Below, in pieces: positions 31,298 to 41,109 of a stretch of 64,000 nt of DNA. Numbering within the stretch: the stretch's first letter is position 1; every line of letters begins with the position of its first letter. The position numbers and the translations under genes were made by a program. Source of the stretch: JAXDJJ01 sp034665745 (GTDB lineage Bacteria > Actinomycetota > CADDZG01 > WHSQ01); contig JAXDJJ010000078.1 of the NCBI GenBank assembly GCA_034665745.1, positions 39,874 through 103,873 of the forward strand. Direction: 5' to 3'. A model generated the notes under the pieces. The model saw only the letters and a list, made by a program, of their open reading frames with translations. It had not been told where the DNA came from and searched no databases.

Positions 31298-33082
31298 TCA
31301 GGCTTGGGGAGGAGCGGTGGAACGCAGGTGGAGGACCTTCATCTGGTCGTCGTCGACGGGGGCCGGGGCGCCCGTCAGGGGGTCGAAGGCGCTCTGGGTC
31401 TTCGGAAAAGCGATGACTTCTCGGATGTTGTCCTCGCCGGCGGCAAGCGCCACGATCCGATCGATGCCCGGTGCGATGCCCCCGTGTGGCGGCACCCCGT
31501 AACGGAACGCGTTCAGGAGGAAGCCGAACCTTTCCTCTGCTTCCTCCGGGCCGATGCCGAGAGCGGAGAAAACGCGCTGCTGGAGCTCGCGATCGTGGAT
31601 ACGGATGCTGCCTGAAGCTAGCTCCCACCCGTTCAGGACGATGTCGTAGGACTTCGAGATCACCTTGCCCGGGTCCGTCTCGAAATGCTCGAGGGTCTCC
31701 GGGATCACTCCAGTGAAGGGGTGGTGGATGAAGTCCCACCTCTCTTCTTCCTCGTTGTATTCGAACCATGGAAAGTCGAGGATCCACGCGAACTTCCAAG
31801 CCGCCGGATCCGTGCGCTCGAGTTTCGGGATGAGTTCGTAGCGCAGCGCTAAGCGGTTACGCAGTCCACCAAGCACTTTGTGAACGACAGACTTGCGCTT
31901 GTCGGCTACAACAAGGATGAGATCACCGACATCGGCACCTGCTGCTGCGACCACCCCTTTACGCTCGTCGTCTGAGAAGAACTTGTCGATGGGTGACTTC
32001 AACCCATCGCTGGTCACCCCGATCCATACGAGGCCACCGGCACCCAAGGCCTTCGCGTCGTCGACGATCGAGTCCAGCTCCTTGCGCCCCGCCTCACCCT
32101 TGCCTGGGACCGTGATCGCCTTGATGGCGCCACCTTCGTCGAGGACGGAGCGGAACACCTTCACTTCGGTGCCGGCGAAGGTTCCGGCCAGGTCATGGAG
32201 CTCCATCCCGAAGCGCAGGTCCGGCTTGTCGACACCGAAACGGTTCATCGATTCTTCGTACGGCAAGCGGACGAAGTCCGGAAGCTCGACGTCTAGTGCT
32301 TCTTTCCACACCGACTTGAACATGCGCTCTGTCACATCCAGGATGTCCTCGACGTCGACGAAGCTCATCTCGAGGTCGAGCTGCGTGAACTCGGGTTGCC
32401 TATCGGCGCGTAGATCCTCGTCGCGGAAACACTTGACGATCTGGTAGTAGCGGTCAAGACCCGAGACCATGAACAGCTGCTTGAAGATCTGGGGTGACTG
32501 CGGTAGCGCGAAGAACGTGCCGGGATGCACCCGCGATGGGACCAGGTAATCGCGCGCACCCTCGGGCGTGGAACGCGTCAACATCGGTGTTTCGATCTCC
32601 ACGAACCCTTCCGCATCGAAGAACCTGCGTATGGCTCCGACGATCTTGTGGCGCAGGTGGAGGTTCTCCTGCATGCGCTCGCGCCTGAGGTCGAGATAGC
32701 GATATTTCAGGCGCAACTGCTCGTCGACCTCCTGGTGCTCGTCGATCTGGAATGGAGGCGTCTCGGCAACCGACAGGATCTCGAGCCCAGAGGCAGCAAC
32801 CTCGATGTCGCCCGTGGGAAGCTGCGGATTCGTCGTCCCGGCCCGGCGAGCTCTAACCGCCCCGGTCACCTTGACCACCCACTCGCCGCGGAGATCTTGG
32901 GCCGTGGCATGTGTGGCGGGGTCGATGTCGGTACTGAACACGACCTGGATGAGCCCGGATGTGTCGCGTAGGTCGATGAATGTGATCCCGCCGTGATCGC
33001 GGCGCGAATGGACCCACCCGCACAGGGTCACCTCGTTGTCGACGTCCCCACTACGCAGGTCGCCGCAGCGATGCGTGCGCAT
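31298..33082 (-). CDS. aspS: Aspartyl-tRNA synthetase
   Basis: 594 aa, bacterial type with the GAD insertion. OB-fold domain (GWVHSRRDHGGITFIDLRD), class II motif 2 (FRDEDLRADRQPEFTQLD) and motif 3 (GIAPGIDRIVAL), FALPQSPQIFKQ in the active site. Start ATG 33080-33082 overlaps the hisS stop by 1 nt; the open frame upstream lies inside hisS. Whether it also charges tRNA-Asn cannot be decided by eye. Confidence 0.97.
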   Translation of the reverse strand: MRTHRCGDLRSGDVDNEVTLCGWVHSRRDHGGITFIDLRDTSGLIQVVFSTDIDPATHATAQDLRGEWVVKVTGAVRARRAGTTNPQLPTGDIEVAASGLEILSVAETPPFQIDEHQEVDEQLRLKYRYLDLRRERMQENLHLRHKIVGAIRRFFDAEGFVEIETPMLTRSTPEGARDYLVPSRVHPGTFFALPQSPQIFKQLFMVSGLDRYYQIVKCFRDEDLRADRQPEFTQLDLEMSFVDVEDILDVTERMFKSVWKEALDVELPDFVRLPYEESMNRFGVDKPDLRFGMELHDLAGTFAGTEVKVFRSVLDEGGAIKAITVPGKGEAGRKELDSIVDDAKALGAGGLVWIGVTSDGLKSPIDKFFSDDERKGVVAAAGADVGDLILVVADKRKSVVHKVLGGLRNRLALRYELIPKLERTDPAAWKFAWILDFPWFEYNEEEERWDFIHHPFTGVIPETLEHFETDPGKVISKSYDIVLNGWELASGSIRIHDRELQQRVFSALGIGPEEAEERFGFLLNAFRYGVPPHGGIAPGIDRIVALAAGEDNIREVIAFPKTQSAFDPLTGAPAPVDDDQMKVLHLRSTAPPQA

Positions 33083-34344
33083 CACGAGCGCACCGCCGGA
33101 ACGATCTCTTTGATGTCTATCTCTTTCTGATCCGATGACGTGAGGTCTTTCAGGGTGATCTTGCCCGAAGCGATCTCCCTGTCCCCCAGGATCGCGGCCC
33201 ACCGGGCTCCCGATGCCGAAGCCTGCTTCATCTGGCCCTTCATCGAGCGCCGCGCGAGATCGAGATCTGCACCGATACCCGCGCTTCTGAGTTCGGTAAC
33301 GACACGGAACGCGGTCCGTGCTGCCTCGTCACCTACGGCGACCACATATACATCGAGGGGGCTGGGCGTCACGTGATCGTCTCCGCGAGCGATAAGGATC
33401 CGATCGACGCCCAGAGCGAAGCCGATCCCAGGAAGTGCATCTCCACCCAGGCTCTCGGCGAGACCGTCATAACGTCCGCCGCCGCCGACCGCGTTCTGAG
33501 AGCCGAGCCCGCCTGCGACGAACTCGAACGCCGTGCGCATGTAGTAGTCGAGGCCGCGCACCAACCGAGGCTCCAACGTGTAAGCCACCCCGATGTCGTC
33601 GAGCAGACTGCGCACTCCTTCGAAGTGGGTGGCGCAGTCATCACAGAGGTGGTCGGTGATCACCGGGGCATCCTTCATGACGGCCACCGTAGCCCGCTCC
33701 TTCGAGTCGAACGTTCGTAACGGGTTCGTGTTGACGCGCTCACGGTCATCCTCCGCAAGATCGGCGGTTCTGGCATGGAGGAAGTCGCGCAAGGCATCCA
33801 GGTACCCGAGACGACAAGAGGCATCGAGATGCCCGATCGAGTTCAGCAACAGCTCGGTCTCTACGCCGGCCATCGCAAGGAATCGCTTGCCGACCTCGAT
33901 CACCTCGGCATCGAGGGCCGGCGCATCCACTCCAACGCCTTCGATCCCCACCTGCCAGAACTGGCGATAGCGACCCTTCTGCGGTCGCTCTTGGCGGAAC
34001 ATCGGTCCCGCGTAGGCGAGTTTCACCGGCAACGCCCCTCGATGGAGGTTGTGTTCGAGGATCGCCCTGACCACCGGGGCGGTTCCTTCCGGCCTCAAGG
34101 TCAGCGAGCGGTCCCCACGATCGATGAACGTGTACATCTGCTTGCCAACGACCTCGCTCGCTTCGCCCACGCCCCGTTCGAAGACCTCGGTGTGCTCGAA
34201 GATCGGCGTCTCGACCGGTTGGTAGCCGGCTTTGGCGAAAACATCCATGGCCAGCCGGAGGATCGACTGCCACTCCGCCGATGCTGGGGGCAGTAGGTCA
34301 TAGGTCCCCCTAGGCGCGCGGAAAGACCTCTCTTCTTCGGACAT
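33082..34344 (-). CDS. hisS: Histidyl-tRNA synthetase
   Basis: 420 aa from ATG 34342-34344 (AGGA 9 nt upstream). Starts FRAPRGTYDLLPP; class II motif 2 with GPMFRQERPQKGRYRQFWQ, His-A motif LVRGLDYYMRTAFEF and GGGGRYDGL, then an anticodon-binding domain. Motif 1 region at VFERGVGEASEVVGKQMY. Forms a two-synthetase operon with aspS. The 93-nt gap before the divergent transketolase gene must hold promoters for both directions; I could not assign them. Confidence 0.96.
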   Translation of the reverse strand: MSEEERSFRAPRGTYDLLPPASAEWQSILRLAMDVFAKAGYQPVETPIFEHTEVFERGVGEASEVVGKQMYTFIDRGDRSLTLRPEGTAPVVRAILEHNLHRGALPVKLAYAGPMFRQERPQKGRYRQFWQVGIEGVGVDAPALDAEVIEVGKRFLAMAGVETELLLNSIGHLDASCRLGYLDALRDFLHARTADLAEDDRERVNTNPLRTFDSKERATVAVMKDAPVITDHLCDDCATHFEGVRSLLDDIGVAYTLEPRLVRGLDYYMRTAFEFVAGGLGSQNAVGGGGRYDGLAESLGGDALPGIGFALGVDRILIARGDDHVTPSPLDVYVVAVGDEAARTAFRVVTELRSAGIGADLDLARRSMKGQMKQASASGARWAAILGDREIASGKITLKDLTSSDQKEIDIKEIVPAVRS

Positions 34345-34437
34345 AGCGGCCCATCCTAAGAGCGCGCTGTATCGCGCCGGTCGGGGGCCCATGGGCTGAT
34401 AAAAAGGTGCGACCAGCGGGAACCTACGGGAGGCCAG

Positions 34438-35280
34438 ATGCCGTCAGCGCGCAGTGAGGATAGGACCGAGCTCGAAGCGATAGCCCGAAGACTGCGCAGC
34501 CACATAGTCACGGCAACAACCAAGGCTGGGTCGGGTCACCCGTCGACATCTCTGTCCATGGTCGAGATCATCGCCACCTTGTATTTCGGGGGGGTCCTCC
34601 GCTACGACCCAGCCAACCCTCACGATCCGGACCGCGATCGATTCATCCTTTCCAAGGGACACGGCGCTCCCGGGCTCTATGCAGTGTTGGCTGAAGCGGG
34701 CTTCTTCCCCGTTGCCGACCTCATGACCTTGAGAGAGATGGGATCTCCCTTGGAAGGTCACCCCAACATGTGTCGCTTGCCCGGGGTCGAAGCTTCGACG
34801 GGCTCGCTGGGACAGGGTTACTCCATCGGTATCGGTCACGCTCTCGCCGCCAAGGTGGATGGGCGTGACTACCGCGTGTACGTGATGGTCGGTGATGGCG
34901 AGAGCGAGCAGGGGCAGGTTTGGGAGGCGGCGATGTATGCCGGCAACCACGGTCTCGACAACCTGACATTGATCATCGACCGCAACAACAACCAGCAGAC
35001 CGGGCGGGTCAACGACATCCAACCCCTTGATCCCCTCGACACGAAGCTCGAGGCTTTCGGTCTCGCGGTGCGCACCATCGACGGTCACTCGTTGGATGAG
35101 GTCGCTTCGGCTTTCGAGTGGGCACGCTCGACGACCGGGCAGGCACAAGCCATCGTGGCGAACACGATCAAAGGAAAGGGAGTTTCGTTGCTCGAAGCCG
35201 CCCAGGACAAGTGGCATGGCAAGCCGATCCCTAAGGATGAAGAGGCCAAAGCCTTGGCAGAGATCGGAGCCTCCCTATGA
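34438..35280 (+). CDS. Transketolase, N-terminal (thiamine diphosphate) subunit
   Basis: 280 aa. SD GGGAGG 5 nt before ATG. GSGHPSTSLSMVEIIATLYF, SKGHGAPGLYAVLA, EGHPNMCRLPGVEASTGSLGQG and the diphosphate motif GDGESEQGQVWEAAMYAGNHGLDNLTLI-IDRNNNQ (GDG ... NN). It is only the first half of a transketolase; the second half is the next gene. Such split transketolases are common in archaea and some actinobacteria, and may act in the pentose phosphate pathway. One of only three plus-strand genes in the window. Confidence 0.95.
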   Translation: MPSARSEDRTELEAIARRLRSHIVTATTKAGSGHPSTSLSMVEIIATLYFGGVLRYDPANPHDPDRDRFILSKGHGAPGLYAVLAEAGFFPVADLMTLREMGSPLEGHPNMCRLPGVEASTGSLGQGYSIGIGHALAAKVDGRDYRVYVMVGDGESEQGQVWEAAMYAGNHGLDNLTLIIDRNNNQQTGRVNDIQPLDPLDTKLEAFGLAVRTIDGHSLDEVASAFEWARSTTGQAQAIVANTIKGKGVSLLEAAQDKWHGKPIPKDEEAKALAEIGASL

Positions 35281-36236
35281 GCTTCAACATCAAGCGTCTG
35301 AAACTCGAGGAGGGGGCCGCGACCCGAGAAGCGTTCGGAGAAACTCTCGCAGAGCTCGGTTCCGACGAGCGGATCTGCGTCGTTGATGGGGACGTGAACA
35401 ATTCGACGTTCACGAACCACTTCAAGGATCGTTATCCCGATCGGTTCTTCAATGCCGGCATCGCCGAATCCAACATGGTCGGCATCGCTGCGGGTCTTGC
35501 AGGGTGCGGCAAGATCCCGGTCGCTTCATCGTTCTCGACCTTCTTGATGTCGAATGCGTTCGACCAGATCCGCATGTCTGTCGCGTTCCCTAATCAGAAC
35601 GTGAAGCTCGTTGGTACCCACGCCGGGATATCCATCGGCGAGGACGGTCCATCGCAGATGGCAGTCGAGGACGTCGCTCTAGCGTGCTCTCTGCCGGGTT
35701 TCGCGGTGTTGGTCCCGGCCGACGGACCATCTGCTGCCGCTGCAACCAAGGCGATGATCGAACACGAGGGACCCGTATTCATGCGTTGTGGGCGGCCCAA
35801 GGTCCCCGTCGTGTATCCGAACGGTGCCGACTTCCATATCGGAAAAGCGAACACGCTGCGCGAGGGTGACGATGTTGCTCTCATCGCCAACGGCATCATG
35901 GTTGCGATGGCTCTCGATGCAGCCGAAGCGCTGGCATCGGAAGGTGTTCAGGCTCGCGTCATCGACATGCACACGGTCAAGCCGATCGATGTCGAAACGA
36001 TCGAGCGAGCCGCCAACGAGACAAGGGGCATCGTCGTGGCCGAAGAGCATCTGGCCTATGGCGGCCTTGGGGCAACGGTCGCGATGGTCGTCGCGGAGCG
36101 GAAGCCAACCCGACTCGGGTTCGTCAACGTCGGTGACACCTATGCGACTTCAGGTCAGCCAGACGAGATCCTCGAACGGTACGGGTTGACCCCCGACGCG
36201 ATCGCGGACGCGGCTCGAAGGGTCCTGAAGGACTAG
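35277..36236 (+). CDS. Transketolase, C-terminal subunit
   Basis: 319 aa, overlapping the previous gene by 4 nt (ATGA), so the two subunits are made in equal amounts. Pyrimidine-binding domain with catalytic Glu in FFNAGIAESNMVGIAAGLA, HAGISIGEDGPSQMAVEDVAL, and the C-terminal transketolase domain (ALIANGIMVAMALDAAEAL, VVAEEHLAYGGLG). Ends 3 nt before the convergent dtd gene, with no visible terminator between them. Confidence 0.95.
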   Translation: MSFNIKRLKLEEGAATREAFGETLAELGSDERICVVDGDVNNSTFTNHFKDRYPDRFFNAGIAESNMVGIAAGLAGCGKIPVASSFSTFLMSNAFDQIRMSVAFPNQNVKLVGTHAGISIGEDGPSQMAVEDVALACSLPGFAVLVPADGPSAAAATKAMIEHEGPVFMRCGRPKVPVVYPNGADFHIGKANTLREGDDVALIANGIMVAMALDAAEALASEGVQARVIDMHTVKPIDVETIERAANETRGIVVAEEHLAYGGLGATVAMVVAERKPTRLGFVNVGDTYATSGQPDEILERYGLTPDAIADAARRVLKD

Positions 36237-36239
36237 TAC

Positions 36240-36689
36240 CTAGAACGTCTTCTCGGAGTCCAGCAGGATCGTCACCGGCCCATCGTTGACGAGGCTCACT
36301 TGCATGTCTGCGCCGAAGCGGCCTGACGCGCACTGCACCCCTAGAGCCCGCAACTCTGTGATGACACGCTCGTATACGCGTTCGGCGTCCTCGCCCTGAG
36401 CGGCTCGGATGAAGGACGGCCTCCGACCGTTGCGGGCGTCCCCGTACAACGTGAACTGCGAAACGACCAGCGCTTCTCCGCCTGCATCGAGGAGCGAACG
36501 GTTCATCTTTCCTTCGTCGTCGCTAAAGATGCGCAGGTTGGCGACCTTGTCGGCGAGCCATTTCGCTTCGCTGGCCCCGTCTTCGGGCGCGATGCCAACC
36601 AGCAGGACCACACCCGACGCGATCGCGCCGACCTCCTCGCCTCCGATAGCAACGGATGCGGAACCAGAACGCTGGACGACAGCTCTCAT
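36240..36689 (-). CDS. dtd: D-aminoacyl-tRNA deacylase
   Basis: 149 aa. MRAVVQRSGSASVAI start, the SQFTLYGD motif and the NDGPVTI cross-subunit Gly-cisPro motif that define DTD. It removes D-amino acids (and Gly from tRNA-Ala) from tRNA. ATG 36687-36689 overlaps the upstream stop by 1 nt (TGATG); the longer open frame lies inside the PBP gene. Confidence 0.96.
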   Translation of the reverse strand: MRAVVQRSGSASVAIGGEEVGAIASGVVLLVGIAPEDGASEAKWLADKVANLRIFSDDEGKMNRSLLDAGGEALVVSQFTLYGDARNGRRPSFIRAAQGEDAERVYERVITELRALGVQCASGRFGADMQVSLVNDGPVTILLDSEKTF

Positions 36690-38404
36690 CAGAGGAGTGG
36701 AAGAACGCTCGTCAGGATGGAGCGGGCTAAGGGGGCTGCAACCTGGCCCCCGACGCCTCCGTACTCGGAGACGACGGCTATGGCGACCTTGGGATCGTTC
36801 GCGGGAGCGAAGCAGATGAACCACGCGTGATTCTTGCGCTCACCTCCGACGTCGACTTCGGCGGTGCCCGTCTTGCCGGCGACCCGGACCCCGGATATCT
36901 GAGCGGCCACTCCAGTGCCACCCTGAACGACGCTCTCCATAAGGGTGGTCATGATCTGGGCGGTCTTTGCAGAGATAACGCGTTCGCCATGAGGTTCCTC
37001 CGACAGGGAGATACGCGGCTCCATCCTCTTGCCGTCGTTCGCGACGGTCGCTGCTACCGATGCCATCTGCAGAGGCGTAGCGAGGGTCTGAGCTTGCCCG
37101 ATCGCGCCCCACAGCAGGTCACCTTCATCCTCGGGGAACGGGAATGACGACCTCGCTGCTTCCAGGGGCATCGACGGGATCCGGTTGAATCCGAAGAGAT
37201 CGGCGGACTTCTTCAGCCGATCGGCACCGATCTTCTCGGCGACCTGAGCGAAGGCCGTGTTGACGCTGTTCTGGAGAGCGCTCGCGAATGACAGCGTCCC
37301 GAACTCACCCGACTCGAAGTTGCGCACGCCCTTGTACTCAGCAGGACCAGTTAGCTGCGTCGTGGTCTTGACCTCGCCGAGCTCGAGGGCCGTCGAAGCG
37401 GTCATCACCTTCATCGAGGAGCCCGGCGGGTAAAGACCCGACAACGCGCGATTGAACGGCTCGATGCCGCTAACGCCAACGTAGTTGGCGGGGTTGAATG
37501 GCGACGACGCAACCGCAGCCAGGATGTCACCGGTCTGCGGGTCGAGAACCACCGCTCCCCCCGTCGTCGATCCATAAGCACGCTCGGCCGCCTGCTGAAC
37601 ACGGATATCGAGTGTCGTCTTGACGAAGTGGCTCGGGTCGCCATCCCCTCGGCCGACCGTGTCCAGAACTTTTCCTTTCGCGTCGATGATCTGCACCTTG
37701 GTGTCGGGGGTGCCCGCGAGCTGAGCATCGAATGCCTTCTCGAGACCGGAGCCGCCGACCAGATCACCGGGCTGCAGAGGCATCCCGTCCCTGATGTCCT
37801 TCTTCTTGATGGGCTCGATATGCCCGATGGTTGCACCCGCCGCGCTGCCGAATGGGTAGCGGCGCTCGGCCGCGGGACCCACCGCAAGCTTGCGACCGTG
37901 TCGATCCAGAAGTGCCGCTCTGCGTGGGTAGGTGGTGACGATCCGGAAGTGCTTCGCCCGCGGTTCGCCAGGAAACATCCAACTCGGGTCCCAGTCCGCA
38001 ACCCAGCGTGCTTGTTCGTCCGAATAGGTGAGTTGGAACGTTCCCTCGAACGTCACGGGTGTGTCGGCCGCGACCGAGTCGTAAGTGATCGTGTATGGAA
38101 CGTCAGCGGACAGATCATCAGGAGAGAACCGGCCGGTCGTGATCTCGAAGGACTCACTTCCGCTCTCCGATAAGACCCGGTCAAAGACCTCTTGGATCCG
38201 GAAGGACGTCCACTGAGAGGTCGAAGGCACGTAGGCCGACATCACAGCGGCCTCCTGGTTAGCCCACGCCTCTTCGAACGCCACCACATCCGGCTCGAGT
38301 CTCTCGAGGGGGTCGTGAGGGGATGACCCCGGGGTGCACGCTGCCAACAAGGCAAGCGCGAGCGCCACAGACCGGCCCTTGTACGGGCGCGGGGAAGCCA
38401 TCAC
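36689..38404 (-). CDS. Lipoprotein penicillin-binding protein with MecA_N-like domain
   Basis: 571 aa. Lipobox LAAC with Cys23, an NTF2-like N-terminal domain (about 35-150; FEEAWANQEAAVMSAY, PYTITYD), a dimerisation-type part (155-265) and a transpeptidase domain with all three motifs: SSMK (after YPPGS), SVN and KTGTAE. This is the layout of low-affinity class B PBPs such as MecA, PBP3 of enterococci or PbpA-like proteins. It cross-links peptidoglycan outside the membrane. Low beta-lactam affinity is a family feature, not shown here. Lies 9 nt after rel. Confidence 0.92.
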   Translation of the reverse strand: MMASPRPYKGRSVALALALLAACTPGSSPHDPLERLEPDVVAFEEAWANQEAAVMSAYVPSTSQWTSFRIQEVFDRVLSESGSESFEITTGRFSPDDLSADVPYTITYDSVAADTPVTFEGTFQLTYSDEQARWVADWDPSWMFPGEPRAKHFRIVTTYPRRAALLDRHGRKLAVGPAAERRYPFGSAAGATIGHIEPIKKKDIRDGMPLQPGDLVGGSGLEKAFDAQLAGTPDTKVQIIDAKGKVLDTVGRGDGDPSHFVKTTLDIRVQQAAERAYGSTTGGAVVLDPQTGDILAAVASSPFNPANYVGVSGIEPFNRALSGLYPPGSSMKVMTASTALELGEVKTTTQLTGPAEYKGVRNFESGEFGTLSFASALQNSVNTAFAQVAEKIGADRLKKSADLFGFNRIPSMPLEAARSSFPFPEDEGDLLWGAIGQAQTLATPLQMASVAATVANDGKRMEPRISLSEEPHGERVISAKTAQIMTTLMESVVQGGTGVAAQISGVRVAGKTGTAEVDVGGERKNHAWFICFAPANDPKVAIAVVSEYGGVGGQVAAPLARSILTSVLPLL

Positions 38405-38413
38405 GAAGGTCGG

Positions 38414-40717
38414 TCAGTTCCTCGCCGCGGATGGGACCACCCGGTACGCGTCGAACACGGAGTCGACCGTCTTGATGGTCTGGAGGAGGTGCTCGAGGTG
38501 CGCGGTGTCGGCGAGCTCGAACGTGAATCCCAACGTAGCGATGCCATCCTTGCCCGTTCTCGTCGAGGACGACACGATCTGGATGCCGTGATCGGAGATC
38601 GCGGTGGTCACGTCTCGAAGGAGCTTCGTGCGGTCGAGGGCCTCGATCTGGATCGTGACCACGAACGTGCCTTGTTGGCGGTTGTCCCACCAAACCTCGA
38701 TCATCCGGTTCTGGTCTGTATCGGCAAGCACCTTCGCGTTGGGACAGTCATCGCGATGCACCGACACTCCCCTGCCTCGGGTAAGGAATCCAACGACCTT
38801 GTCGCCCGGAACGGGGGTGCAACAGCGCGCTAGTCGCACCAGCAGGTCGTCCATCCCCTCGACGATCACGCCTTTTCCACGGCGAGACGGGCGCTTGCGC
38901 CGAACCTCTTCGGTCGGGACCTCTTCCTCGGGAGGTGGTTCGAACAACCGGATCACGCGCGTCGTAACGGACTGCGACGAGAGATGACCCTCTCCGATCG
39001 CCACATGCATCGCTTCGAGGTCCGGGTAGTGGAGATCGGCTGCAACCTCCTGCAGGACGGTGCCCTTCGCGATCTTGTCGACGGGGAGGCCTTGCTTGCG
39101 CATCGCTGCGACCAAAGCATCCCGGCCCTGGCCCAGGGCGTCTTCCCTACGCTCGCGAGCGAACCATTGCCGGATCTTGTTGCGTGCCCTCGGGGTGCCT
39201 ACGATCTGGAGCCAGTCACGCGACGGAGAAGCAGGGCCTTTCGAGGTGATGATCTCGACGGAGTCACCCGATACGAGCTCGTGACTCAAGGGGACGAGCT
39301 TGCCGTTCACGCGGCCCCCGACCGTGCGGTGCCCAACCTCGGTGTGGATCGAATACGCGAAGTCCAGGGGGGTTGCTCCACGAGCAAGCGCGATGACATC
39401 ACCCTTGGGCGTGAAGACGAAGACCTCGTCGGCGTACAGGTCGATCTTCAACGACTCCATGAATTCCTTGGGGTCGGCAGACTCCTTCTGCCAGTCCATC
39501 ATCCGTTGGAGCCACGCGATCTCTTCCTCGGGGACCTTCCCCCGCCGTTGTTCCTTGTAGAGCCAGTGAGCGGCGATCCCCGACTCCGCGGCGCGGTGCA
39601 TGTCGCGGGTCCGGATCTGGATCTCGACCGGCCGGCCACTTCGTCCCATGACCGTCGTGTGCAAGGACTGGTACATGTTGAATTTGGGCATCGCGATGTA
39701 GTCCTTGAACCTGCCCATGACCGGCGTGTACAAAGTGTGGAGAGCGCCGAGCGCCGCGTAGCAGTCCTTGACGTTGTCCACGACTACTCGCACGCCAACC
39801 AGATCGAAGATCTCGTTGAACTGCTTTCCGCCAAGCACGATCTTCTCGTAGATCGAGTACAGGTGTTTCGGTCGTCCCGATACCTCCGCCTTGATCTTGA
39901 CCTCTCGGAGTTTTCCTTCGATCTCGCTCGAAACCTGTTCGAGTGCACGTTCGCGCTCGGGCTGGCGATGTTGCACCAAGGTTTCGATCTCGTCGTAGCG
40001 CTTCGGGTGCAGCGTCTTCAGAGCAAGATCTTCCATCTCCCACTTGATGGCATACATCCCGAGTCGGTGAGCAAGAGGCGCGTAGATCTCGAGGGTCTCG
40101 CGCGCGATCAGGTCGCGCTTCTCGGGCGCTAAAGGAGCCAGGGTTCGCATGTTGTGCAAACGGTCTGCGATCTTGATGAGCAGCACACGAACATCGCGTG
40201 CGGTCGCGACGATCATCTTCCGCAGGTTCTCGGCTCGGGTCTGTTCGGCCGAGCGGTAGCGGATCTTGTCCAGCTTGGTGACGCCGTCGATCAAGCTGGC
40301 GACCTGGAACCCCATCTCGACCTCGACCTCGGCAAGACTCAGGTCGGTGTCCTCAACGGCGTCGTGCAACAGGGCCGACGCGACGGTTTCCTCGTCCAGT
40401 CCCAGGCCCGCCAGGATCGTTGCAACCCCCAAGGGGTGGGTGATGAACGGATCACCCGATCTCCTCAGTTGTCCCCGGTGTGCCTTCTCGGCGATCTCGA
40501 ACGCCCGCTCGATGAGCTTCGTATCTGCTTTGGGGCGTCGGGTACGGACCTCTTTCAACAGCTGGTCCAGTGGTCCGGGACCGTCTGACCTAGGGGGCCG
40601 AACCTTTTTCAGGACCGCCTTGACCCCTCGACCGTCGGCAGGTGGGCGTGCGCTCGGAGCCGGTTCGGTGGCTACGACCGCAGGGGTTATCTCGGCATGT
40701 TCCTCACTCGAGGCCAT
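38414..40717 (-). CDS. rel: Bifunctional (p)ppGpp synthetase/hydrolase
   Basis: 767 aa from ATG 40715-40717. HD hydrolase domain with HDAVEDTD, synthetase domain with GRPKHLYSIYEK, RFKDYIAMPKFNMYQSLHTT and EIQIRTRDMHRAAESGIAAHW, then TGS (VFTPKGDVIALARGATPLDFAYSIHTEVGHR), a Cys-containing ZFD region (ARCCTPVPGD) and a C-terminal ACT domain. RFKD marks the bifunctional Rel type. It makes and degrades the stringent-response alarmone. SD is weak. In the conserved apt-rel order with secD-secF upstream. Confidence 0.96.
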   Translation of the reverse strand: MASSEEHAEITPAVVATEPAPSARPPADGRGVKAVLKKVRPPRSDGPGPLDQLLKEVRTRRPKADTKLIERAFEIAEKAHRGQLRRSGDPFITHPLGVATILAGLGLDEETVASALLHDAVEDTDLSLAEVEVEMGFQVASLIDGVTKLDKIRYRSAEQTRAENLRKMIVATARDVRVLLIKIADRLHNMRTLAPLAPEKRDLIARETLEIYAPLAHRLGMYAIKWEMEDLALKTLHPKRYDEIETLVQHRQPERERALEQVSSEIEGKLREVKIKAEVSGRPKHLYSIYEKIVLGGKQFNEIFDLVGVRVVVDNVKDCYAALGALHTLYTPVMGRFKDYIAMPKFNMYQSLHTTVMGRSGRPVEIQIRTRDMHRAAESGIAAHWLYKEQRRGKVPEEEIAWLQRMMDWQKESADPKEFMESLKIDLYADEVFVFTPKGDVIALARGATPLDFAYSIHTEVGHRTVGGRVNGKLVPLSHELVSGDSVEIITSKGPASPSRDWLQIVGTPRARNKIRQWFARERREDALGQGRDALVAAMRKQGLPVDKIAKGTVLQEVAADLHYPDLEAMHVAIGEGHLSSQSVTTRVIRLFEPPPEEEVPTEEVRRKRPSRRGKGVIVEGMDDLLVRLARCCTPVPGDKVVGFLTRGRGVSVHRDDCPNAKVLADTDQNRMIEVWWDNRQQGTFVVTIQIEALDRTKLLRDVTTAISDHGIQIVSSSTRTGKDGIATLGFTFELADTAHLEHLLQTIKTVDSVFDAYRVVPSAARN

Positions 40718-40745
40718 AGAGCCATTGTAGGAGGACACCTGCCAC

Positions 40746-41039
40746 TTAAAGGGAAGTTCTGGCGACCTCATCCCGCACGAACTCGACGTTCGCTTCTACT
40801 GCCTGCATCTCACTCACGGTCCAGCCCGCGGTGAGCCAGGCGCGGCTGTGGGCACGGTGCTCGTCGTTACGCCACCACGAAGGGAAGCGCGCGCCTTCGG
40901 GCAAGGCCTCCCCCACGAGGTGCTCGATCTCGGAGATGGTCAGCACCAAGCGATCGATGTCGGGTGGTTGGTCTGCGAGGAACGCGGCCAAACGGATGTA
41001 CTTCAAGGATCTGCGTTCGGCCGAGCCCCCATTCGTCAC
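40746..41039 (-). CDS. Conserved small hypothetical protein (DUF7662-like)
   Basis: 97 aa. Pattern LKYIRLAAFLADQPPDIDRLVLTISEIEHLVGEALPEGAR, then WWRNDEHRAHSRAWLTAGWTV and a final VEFVR strand. Proteins with this WWxND ... AWLxAGW pattern are widespread conserved hypotheticals (DUF7662 in my memory). Function unknown; no membrane helix. It lies between apt and rel, 28 nt before rel, probably co-transcribed. Confidence 0.75.
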   Translation of the reverse strand: MTNGGSAERRSLKYIRLAAFLADQPPDIDRLVLTISEIEHLVGEALPEGARFPSWWRNDEHRAHSRAWLTAGWTVSEMQAVEANVEFVRDEVARTSL

Positions 41040-41109
41040 GCTCCTCAGCGTAGGGACAGCCCGGCGACGCAGATAGGGGGTTGGCGCTATGTCCGATTTG
41101 CCGGAGGTC

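Noticed and set aside
34345..34437. Possible riboswitch between hisS and the transketolase
   Set aside because: Only short GC-rich inverted repeats were seen and no conserved aptamer elements could be matched.
38984..40132. 382-aa plus-strand open frame opposite rel
   Set aside because: It is a shadow of the GC-rich rel gene: composition is Arg/Asp/Val-biased, no family match, no SD or promoter. Other long antisense frames (for example 48350-49363 and 18767-19615) were rejected for the same reason.
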